Assembly (NCBI GenBank): GCA_002470565.1 | Contig: DKMQ01000039.1 | Location: 15,845-74,594 of the forward strand | Source of the DNA: Oceanospirillaceae bacterium UBA7410 | GTDB taxonomy: Bacteria > Pseudomonadota > Gammaproteobacteria > Pseudomonadales > Balneatricaceae | Direction of reading: 5' to 3' | DNA length: 58,750 nucleotides | Shown: positions 53,145 to 58,750 of the stretch, piece after piece | Position numbering within the stretch: position 1 is the first letter of the stretch | Layout: every line of letters starts with the position of its first letter | The notes under the pieces: model-generated | The model's input: only the letters and a program-made list of their open reading frames with translations | Databases searched by the model: none | Told to the model about the DNA's origin: nothing | Program-made: the position numbers and the translations under genes

Positions 53145-54494
53145 TTAACTTGGCGTGCGCATCGTCACTAATTCTTCTGCGCTAGTGGGGTGAATACCGA
53201 TAGTGGCATCGAAGTCTGCTTTAGTTGCGCCAGCTTTTATAGCCACGGCAAACCCTTGTAACATTTCACCCGCACCCTCTCCTACAATATGCAAGCCCAC
53301 TACTTTGTCAGTAGACGCGTCAACAATGAGCTTCATAAAACTACGTTCGTCACTGCCGCTAAGGGTGTGCTTCATTGGTTTAAAGTCTGAACGATAAATG
53401 GTGATGTTATTATGTTTTTCTTTGGCTTGATGTTCTGTCAAGCCAATTGTGCCTACGTTGGGTTGAGTGAAAACGGCAGTTGGAATCAGATCATAATCCA
53501 TACGTTTTGTGCCATCACCATACCAATGATTAACTAAAACCATCGCCTCAGCTAGGGCTACTGGAGTGAGTTCAATACCACCGGTAACATCACCCAAAGC
53601 ATAAATATTTTTGATGTTTGTTTGAAAGTTTTCATTAACTGCAATGGTGCCTGACGTTGTGGTCTCTATGCCTAACTTATCCAAACCAATACCAGCCAGC
53701 CTAGGTTTACGACCAATAGCCATAAGCACTTGGTCAACGACTTTAGTGGAGCCATCTGCAAAGGTGACTAACAAGCTTTGGTCATCTTGGCGTGAAACAT
53801 TATTGACTTGACTTTGATAGTTCATTTCAATGCCTTGCTTACACATTTCTTGGTCAACAAAGCGCCTTACATCCTCATCAAAACTGCGCATAATTAAATC
53901 GCCACGATAGGACACCTGCACCTGAGAGCCCAAGCCTTGGAAAATACACGCAAACTCAAGGGCGATATAACCGGCTCCAACAACTAGAAGACGTTTGGGA
54001 AACTCTACAAGGTCAAATATATCATCTGAACTAATGAGCAAGTCAGAATAATCTACATCAGGAATGTTAGGAGTCCCACCTGTTGCGATTACTATGCGTT
54101 TTGCAGTGTAATCAATGCCATTTACAGTGACTGTATTTGCGTCCTTTAAGCAGGCATAGCCGCGGATGATTTGAGCACCTGAATTATTTAATAAATTGGC
54201 ATAAATACCATTAAGGCGAGAGATTTCTTTCTTTTTGTTTGCCACAAGTGTTGGCCAGTCAAAATCTGCAGAACCTAATGTCCAACCAAAACCTTTGGCA
54301 TTTTCAAAATCATGACTAAAATGACTCGCATAGGTGTACAGTTTTTTAGGCACACAACCTACATTAACACATGTTCCTCCAAGAGCATGGTCATCAGCAA
54401 TTGCTACCCTAGCCCCTTCACCTGCTGCCATGCGGGCAGCTCTTACCCCTCCAGAACCTGCACCAATAACAAAAACATCAAAATCAAACTTCAT
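53145..54494 (-). CDS. gor: Glutathione-disulfide reductase
   Basis: 449 residues. FAD- and NADPH-dependent reduction of GSSG. FAD motif VIGAGSGGVRAARMAA; redox pair Cys42/Cys47 in GGTCVNVGCVPKKL; NAD(P) motif VVGAGYIALEFACIFQGLGSQ; C-terminal IGIHPTSAEELVTM with the catalytic His. GSGGVRAAR is the bacterial Gor form. xthA is divergent. Confidence 0.95.
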   Translation of the reverse strand: MKFDFDVFVIGAGSGGVRAARMAAGEGARVAIADDHALGGTCVNVGCVPKKLYTYASHFSHDFENAKGFGWTLGSADFDWPTLVANKKKEISRLNGIYANLLNNSGAQIIRGYACLKDANTVTVNGIDYTAKRIVIATGGTPNIPDVDYSDLLISSDDIFDLVEFPKRLLVVGAGYIALEFACIFQGLGSQVQVSYRGDLIMRSFDEDVRRFVDQEMCKQGIEMNYQSQVNNVSRQDDQSLLVTFADGSTKVVDQVLMAIGRKPRLAGIGLDKLGIETTTSGTIAVNENFQTNIKNIYALGDVTGGIELTPVALAEAMVLVNHWYGDGTKRMDYDLIPTAVFTQPNVGTIGLTEHQAKEKHNNITIYRSDFKPMKHTLSGSDERSFMKLIVDASTDKVVGLHIVGEGAGEMLQGFAVAIKAGATKADFDATIGIHPTSAEELVTMRTPS

Positions 54495-54644
54495 AAAAAC
54501 ATATTCCTAAGGATTGTTTACAGTTGGACGCACATAATCTAATGATTGAGTTCTAACCTTTCATTATTTGCATTACAATAATACAAATTCTAGCAACCTT
54601 CCAACCTTATTGTTGGTTTTCATTGACTTATCTGAGTTAAAAAA

Positions 54645-55466
54645 ATGCATTTAGTTTCCTTCAATATTAATAGTATACGCGCGCGAATACCTCAACTAGA
54701 AGCTATTGTTGAGCAATATCAACCAGCAGTAATTGGCTTACAAGAAACTAAGGTACAGGATGTAGAATTTCCTATAGAAGAAACACGTCGGCTGGGTTAC
54801 GAAACTATCTTTCACGGACAAAAAGGACACTATGGTGTGGCATTGATGACAAATCTACCCATACTTAAGGTGATTAAAGGTTTGCCAGGAGATACTGAAG
54901 ATTCGCAGAAGCGCCTTGTAGGTGCTGTGTTGCAATTACCAAATTTAGATACTATGACCGTATTTAATGGCTATTTTCCGCAAGGGGAAAACATAGAACA
55001 CGTTAGCAAGTTCCCGGCTAAGAGAGATTTTTATAAAGGTTTAACGAACCTTTTGAATACACAATATAATAGCACTGACCACATAGTTGTGATGGGCGAT
55101 GTTAATATTGCAGCTCAAGATATTGATATTGGCATAGGGGATGACAATCGCAAGCGTTGGCTTAAAACAGGTAAAGCAAGCTTTCAACCAATAGAACGCG
55201 AGTGGCTTAGTGATTTGTATAAGTTTGGTTTAACAGATAGCTACCGTCAATTGCACCCACAAGATCAAGATTATTCATGGTTTGATTATCGCAGCAGAGG
55301 TTTTGAGCGCGAACCTAGACGTGGTTTGCGCATTGATCAAATACTTTTAACAGACCGTTTAATGGACCACTGTAAAACAGCGGATATTGATTATAACGTG
55401 CGGGGGATGGAAAAGCCTTCTGATCACTGCCCCATTTTTGTGGAACTGGATATTGGTGAGCGCTAG
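54645..55466 (+). CDS. xthA: Exonuclease III, AP endonuclease
   Basis: 273 residues. Cleaves 5' to abasic sites and removes 3' blocks in base excision repair. Active-site blocks: SFNINSIRAR, LQETKVQDVEFP, HYGVALMT, NGYFPQGEN, MGDVNIAAQDIDIG, GLRIDQILLT and KPSDHCPIFVEL (catalytic His). Full length. No LexA box nearby. Confidence 0.96.
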   Translation: MHLVSFNINSIRARIPQLEAIVEQYQPAVIGLQETKVQDVEFPIEETRRLGYETIFHGQKGHYGVALMTNLPILKVIKGLPGDTEDSQKRLVGAVLQLPNLDTMTVFNGYFPQGENIEHVSKFPAKRDFYKGLTNLLNTQYNSTDHIVVMGDVNIAAQDIDIGIGDDNRKRWLKTGKASFQPIEREWLSDLYKFGLTDSYRQLHPQDQDYSWFDYRSRGFEREPRRGLRIDQILLTDRLMDHCKTADIDYNVRGMEKPSDHCPIFVELDIGER

Positions 55467-55532
55467 ATTACTAGCCTCTTAGGTCACTTTGATTGGTGGT
55501 CACTTATACTTATTTAAATTGTAATAAGGTAA

Positions 55533-55549
55533 TAATACAAGAAGTATTA
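55533..55549. promoter_or_regulatory. Inverted repeat upstream of the ArsR-family gene
   Basis: TAATAC-AAGAA-GTATTA is a perfect 6-bp-arm repeat; TTCC and six T follow. It may be an operator for the regulator 124 bp downstream or a weak end of the xthA transcript. Confidence 0.3.
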
Positions 55550-55672
55550 GTTCCTTTTTTAATCTTTATTAGGTATAGTGCAAATAAGATTTACCATTTG
55601 TTATATTTTCTGGCTTATGGTGAAGTTATTCTCTAAACTAATAAAATAAGTTAAAAATGGAGTAGGTAAGCA

Positions 55673-55993
55673 ATGTCAGCCCCTAATCAAGAAGCTACTA
55701 AGGTCGCAGCAGATCTTAAAGAGAATTCGAAAATTGCAGCTAAAATGCTCAAAGCAATTGCTAACGAAAGTCGTTTGCTGATTTTATGTGGCTTGGAAGG
55801 TAAAGAACTTTCTGTCACAGACATTAATGAACAATTAGACTTAAGCCAGTCCGCCTTATCTCAGCATTTAGCCGTGCTTAGAAAAGATGGTTTAGTTAAA
55901 ACTCGAAGAGAATCGCAAACCATTTACTATTCACTTTCAGATGTGCGTGCATCAAAAGTAATCAAAACATTACACGAATTATATTGTGCCTAA
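55673..55993 (+). CDS. ArsR/SmtB-family regulator of the BigR/SqrR/HlyU group
   Basis: 106 residues, one winged-helix domain (LKAIANESRLLILCGLEG, LDLSQSALSQHLAVLRKDGLV, RRESQTIYYSL). It has no metal-binding ELCVCD motif. Cys39 (LLILCGL) and Cys105 (ELYCA) are 66 residues apart, the same separation as the two cysteines that form a tetrasulfide bridge in SqrR (41/107) and BigR (42/108). A persulfide- or redox-sensing repressor is therefore likely. No sulfide-oxidation gene is adjacent. GGAG lies about 12 bases before the ATG. Confidence 0.82.
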   Translation: MSAPNQEATKVAADLKENSKIAAKMLKAIANESRLLILCGLEGKELSVTDINEQLDLSQSALSQHLAVLRKDGLVKTRRESQTIYYSLSDVRASKVIKTLHELYCA

Positions 55994-56173
55994 TATTGAC
56001 TCATGCCAAGCCGAACTATTTCCCCCTGGATCCATGTTTTTTGGGATTTAGGTTAACTTAGTGAGTGCTATAAGATCAATTACCTAAATGTGGTGCTCGC
56101 TAATGTATTGGCCTAACGAAAATTTTGATAATATTTTTTGACAACATACCCTCCAATAGACACCTGCCCATTC

Positions 56174-56185
56174 ACAGTTAACTGT
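56174..56185. promoter_or_regulatory. Perfect 12-bp palindrome in the ArsR-htpG gap
   Basis: ACAGTTAACTGT is fully symmetric and lies 27 bp beyond the htpG terminator arm, between convergent genes. Nothing near it reads as a promoter; the gap 55994-56211 holds no gene I can support. Confidence 0.2.
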
Positions 56186-56211
56186 AGTCATTAAATTATA
56201 TGATGACACAA

Positions 56212-56247
56212 AAAAGCCCTCGGCTAGCAATTTAGGCGAGGGCTTTT
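56212..56247 (-). terminator. Rho-independent terminator of htpG
   Basis: An 11-bp stem, AAAAGCCCTCG (56212-56222) with CGAGGGCTTTT (56237-56247), has a 14-base loop. On the minus strand it ends in a run of T. The arsR-family gene converges and may share it. Confidence 0.8.
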
Positions 56248-56263
56248 AAATACTGTGACTTAA

Positions 56264-58165
56264 TTACGCGCTTAGCTCTAATAACAGCTTATTAAGACGT
56301 GATACATAAGCTGCTGGATCTTCAAGCTGCCCACCTTCAGCCAACTGAGCTTGGTCAAATAGTACCTTTGTAAGTTCACCAAAGCGCGCTTCATCAACTT
56401 CATCATTAAGTTTAGCAACCAGTGGGTGCTCTGGGTTAAGCTCAAATGTTGGCTTAGTCGCTGGCATTGCTTGCCCCGCGGCTTCCATAATACGGCGCAT
56501 TTGTAAGCCCATATCATCTTCACCAACAACTAAGCATGCTGGCGAATCTGTCAATCTGTGAGTAATACGAACACTTTCTACTTGTTCTTCAAGTAATGCT
56601 TTTACCCGTTCAACAAGACCTTCGAATTGCTTTGCTTTTTCTTCTTGTACTTTCTTTTCAGATTCGTCTTCTACTTCACCAAGGTCTAGAGCACCCTTAG
56701 CTACGTCTTGTAATTGCGTACCGTCAAAGTCCATCATATGAGACATAAGCCATTCGTCAACGCGCTCGGAAAGCAGTAATACTTCGATGCCCTTTTTTCG
56801 GAAAATTTCTAAATGGGGGCTGTTCTTGGCAGTATTATGATTATCTGCAACAACATAATAAATCTTATCCTGACCTTCTTGCATACGGCCTTTGTAATCG
56901 GCCAAACTGTGAGTTTGGTCAACCTTGTCATCAATACTAGAAGAAAAGCGCAATAAGTTAGCAATCTTTTCTTTGTTATTATGGTCTTCAGCAGGGCCTT
57001 CTTTCATTACCTGGCCAAACTCTTTCCAGAATGTAGCGTATTGTTCAGGCTGCTTTTTTGCCATCTTTGCTAGGACATCAAGCACACGCTTAGTTAATGC
57101 TGCACGCATTGAATCAATGACAGGGTCTTTTTGTAATATTTCACGAGACACGTTGAGAGATAAATCGTTGCTATCTACTACACCTTTAATAAAGCGCAAG
57201 TACATAGGTAAAAACTGCTCAGCTTCATCCATGATAAATACGCGTTGTACATAAAGCTTTAAGCCTCGAGTAGCCTCACGCTGGTACATATCCATCGGAG
57301 CTTTGGCTGGTATATACAATAAGCTTGTGTACTCTAGCTTGCCTTCAACTTTGTTGTGAGCCCATGATAGCGGGTCTTGGAAGTCGTGGGATACATGTTT
57401 GTAAAACTCATGATACTCTTCGTCTTTTACCTCTGAACGAGACTTAGTCCAAAGAGCGGTCGCTGAGTTCACAGTTTCTTCTTCAGGTTCCTTTGTGTCT
57501 GCATCTTCGCCATGATGTTCTTTCATCATGATGACAGGGATAGATATATGATCAGAGTACTTACGTACTAGGCTGCGTAGACGAAAACCTTCTGCAAATT
57601 CTTTTTCATCAGCTTTAAGGTGTAGGATGATTTGTGTGCCACGAGTTGGCTTTTCTACTTGAGAAATGTCAAATTCGCCCTCACCTTTTGAGCGCCATAA
57701 AATACCTTCTGAAGCGTCTAATCCAGCCTTTCGGGTAATTACTTCTACTTCATCAGCAACGATAAACGATGAGTAAAAGCCAACACCGAATTGGCCAATG
57801 AGCTGTGAGTCTTTTTGTTGGTCACCGGTAAGATTTTGCAAAAATTCAGAGGTGCCAGACTTCGCAATCGTGCCTAAATGGTCTATTACATCAGCACGGT
57901 TCATGCCGATTCCATTGTCACTAATGCTTAGTGTATTGGCTTCTTTGTCGAACGTAATGTGGATGGCAAGGTCACTATCATCGCCATAAAGGCTGCCATC
58001 AGAAACAGCTGCAAAACGCATCTTATCTGCGGCATCTGAGGCGTTAGAAATAAGCTCGCGTAGGAATATTTCCTTGTTGCTGTACAGGGAGTGAATCATC
58101 AAATGTAAAAGCTGCTTAACTTCTGTTTGAAAACCTAAAGTCTCAGTTTGAGTATCAGTGCTCAT
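56264..58165 (-). CDS. htpG: HtpG, Hsp90-family chaperone
   Basis: 633 residues. ATP-driven dimeric clamp that remodels late folding intermediates with DnaK. GHKL ATPase: [34 protein letters not shown]; middle-domain [10 protein letters not shown]-terminal dimerisation part. ATG 58165 ([20 protein letters not shown]) fits the family; an ATG eight codons earlier lies just upstream of GGAG (58178-58175) and adds a foreign leader. A near-perfect sigma-32 promoter lies 80-105 bp upstream. Confidence 0.97.
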   Translation of the reverse strand: MSTDTQTETLGFQTEVKQLLHLMIHSLYSNKEIFLRELISNASDAADKMRFAAVSDGSLYGDDSDLAIHITFDKEANTLSISDNGIGMNRADVIDHLGTIAKSGTSEFLQNLTGDQQKDSQLIGQFGVGFYSSFIVADEVEVITRKAGLDASEGILWRSKGEGEFDISQVEKPTRGTQIILHLKADEKEFAEGFRLRSLVRKYSDHISIPVIMMKEHHGEDADTKEPEEETVNSATALWTKSRSEVKDEEYHEFYKHVSHDFQDPLSWAHNKVEGKLEYTSLLYIPAKAPMDMYQREATRGLKLYVQRVFIMDEAEQFLPMYLRFIKGVVDSNDLSLNVSREILQKDPVIDSMRAALTKRVLDVLAKMAKKQPEQYATFWKEFGQVMKEGPAEDHNNKEKIANLLRFSSSIDDKVDQTHSLADYKGRMQEGQDKIYYVVADNHNTAKNSPHLEIFRKKGIEVLLLSERVDEWLMSHMMDFDGTQLQDVAKGALDLGEVEDESEKKVQEEKAKQFEGLVERVKALLEEQVESVRITHRLTDSPACLVVGEDDMGLQMRRIMEAAGQAMPATKPTFELNPEHPLVAKLNDEVDEARFGELTKVLFDQAQLAEGGQLEDPAAYVSRLNKLLLELSA

Positions 58166-58241
58166 TGGGCGTTGTTTCTCCGTAAACATGATTCGTAAAT
58201 CATGGGCTGCGCTATGCGCTAGTAAATGGTTACGGGGACAA

Positions 58242-58269
58242 TGATGGGGGTGTCTTGAATAATTTCAAG
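58242..58269 (-). promoter_or_regulatory. Sigma-32 heat-shock promoter of htpG
   Basis: On the minus strand CTTGAAA (58269-58263), a 13-bp spacer and CCCCAT (58249-58244) followed by CA. This agrees with the RpoH consensus except at the last -10 base. CTTGAA/TTCAAG form a small palindrome at the -35. The leader is about 70 nt. Confidence 0.85.
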
Positions 58270-58318
58270 CTACAACAGATGGTTTATAGCTAAACATTTA
58301 ATAAAAAATAGAATCTAG

Positions 58319-58750
58319 CTAAATGAGATGATAATCAACCAAAGTTTTGCGATTTTTAGAGTCGTTAGAGCCTTTCAGCTCGGCAAGTGAACTGGAGCTA
58401 AACTCACGGATATATAAAATATACACAACCACACAGGTCGTAGCCATAAACACGAAAGGATGAATAGTCCAGGTTAAAACGGCCAGACTATAATAGTATG
58501 CACGTAGCCCAAAATTAAAGTTATTGGCTGCCATTGATAACATTTTAGCAGAACGGTTCACATGATCCATAAGATCTTTGTTGTCAGAGATATCCCCATA
58601 TACCACAGGGGCGCTAGAAATCATTACGGACGCAAACCCATATTGCCGAAGACTCCAAGTAAACTTAAAAAAAGCATACACAAACATCAGCGTTAAAAAG
58701 AATAACTTAAATTGCCACTCTAGAGGCGTTTGAGGTGGCAAAAATGGAAT
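58319..58750 (-). CDS. DUF599 family membrane protein (5' end outside window)
   Basis: The frame is open to the end of the window; about 143 residues are visible. The TTG at 58741 is unlikely to be the start because family sequence (IPFLPPQTPLEWQFKLFFL) continues upstream. Membrane segments around FKLFFLTLMFVYAFFKFTW and HPFVFMATTCVVVYILYI, with SLRQYGFASVMISSAP and MLSMAANNFNFGLRAYYYSLAVL between, match DUF599 proteins. Function unknown. The gene shares a 129-bp gap with the htpG promoter. Confidence 0.8.
   Translation of the reverse strand: MPFLPPQTPLEWQFKLFFLTLMFVYAFFKFTWSLRQYGFASVMISSAPVVYGDISDNKDLMDHVNRSAKMLSMAANNFNFGLRAYYYSLAVLTWTIHPFVFMATTCVVVYILYIREFSSSSLAELKGSNDSKNRKTLVDYHLI

Overview
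The window reads as a stretch of core chromosome from an AT-rich gammaproteobacterium. It is gene-dense, has no rRNA, tRNA, insertion sequence, prophage or CRISPR array that I can see, and its gene neighbourhoods are typical of the class: tig-clpP-clpX-lon-hupB-ppiD, uvrC-pgsA, yccA-tusDCBE, ftsK-lolA-rarA-crcB-serS, aat-bpt-infA | clpA-clpS, icd | rluE and mnmA-hflD-purB-roxA. The AcnD/PrpF form of the methylcitrate cycle, CysB, DsbD, NfuA, HspQ and RoxA fit a free-living, probably marine or aquatic gammaproteobacterium. The genus cannot be fixed from this sequence alone.

Layout. 1-9.3 kb: end of alanine dehydrogenase, then a protein quality-control block on the + strand (trigger factor, ClpP, ClpX, Lon, HU, PpiD). 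9.3-14.5 kb: a purine phosphoribosyltransferase, a small unknown gene, uvrC, pgsA, a GacA/UvrY response regulator, and an opposed pair (unknown 88-aa protein plus EamA permease) behind a very good LexA box. 14.7-17.8 kb: an XRE regulator, hspQ, yccA and the tusDCBE tRNA 2-thiolation relay. 17.8-24.2 kb (minus strand): ftsK-lolA-rarA-crcB-serS. 24.4-28.9 kb: aat and bpt (N-degron tagging), infA, then clpA-clpS (N-degron recognition and unfolding). 29-36 kb: icd, rluE, moaE, mnmA-hflD-purB-roxA. 36-44 kb (minus strand): a propionate/2-methylcitrate operon gntR-prpB-prpC-acnD-prpF running into a pseudouridine synthase and an RraA-fold protein. 44-58.7 kb: pabB, cysB, dsbD, DAHP synthase, nfuA, a MATE exporter, a CPA2 antiporter, gor, xthA, an ArsR-family regulator, htpG and a DUF599 protein cut by the window end.

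How the genes work together. Much of the window is stress and proteostasis: ribosome-bound folding (Tig), periplasmic folding (PpiD, DsbD), ATP-dependent proteolysis (ClpXP, ClpAPS, Lon), HtpG and HspQ. A second theme is translation accuracy and RNA modification (SerS, MnmA with the Tus relay that feeds it sulfur, RluE, another pseudouridine synthase, RoxA, IF-1). Several regulatory sites are legible in the DNA: a sigma-32 promoter before htpG, an IscR type-1 site before nfuA, a LexA box before the 88-aa/EamA pair, and paired GntR-type palindromes around the prp promoter.

No obviously new multi-gene system is visible. The observations most worth checking are the LexA-controlled unknown pair, a CrcB/FluC gene whose family-length frame has no AUG/GUG/UUG start but has a Shine-Dalgarno six bases before an AUC, an RraA homologue that carries the aldolase metal motif E. 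coli RraA lacks and lies at the end of the propionate cluster, and an orphan regulator with the SqrR/BigR cysteine pair.
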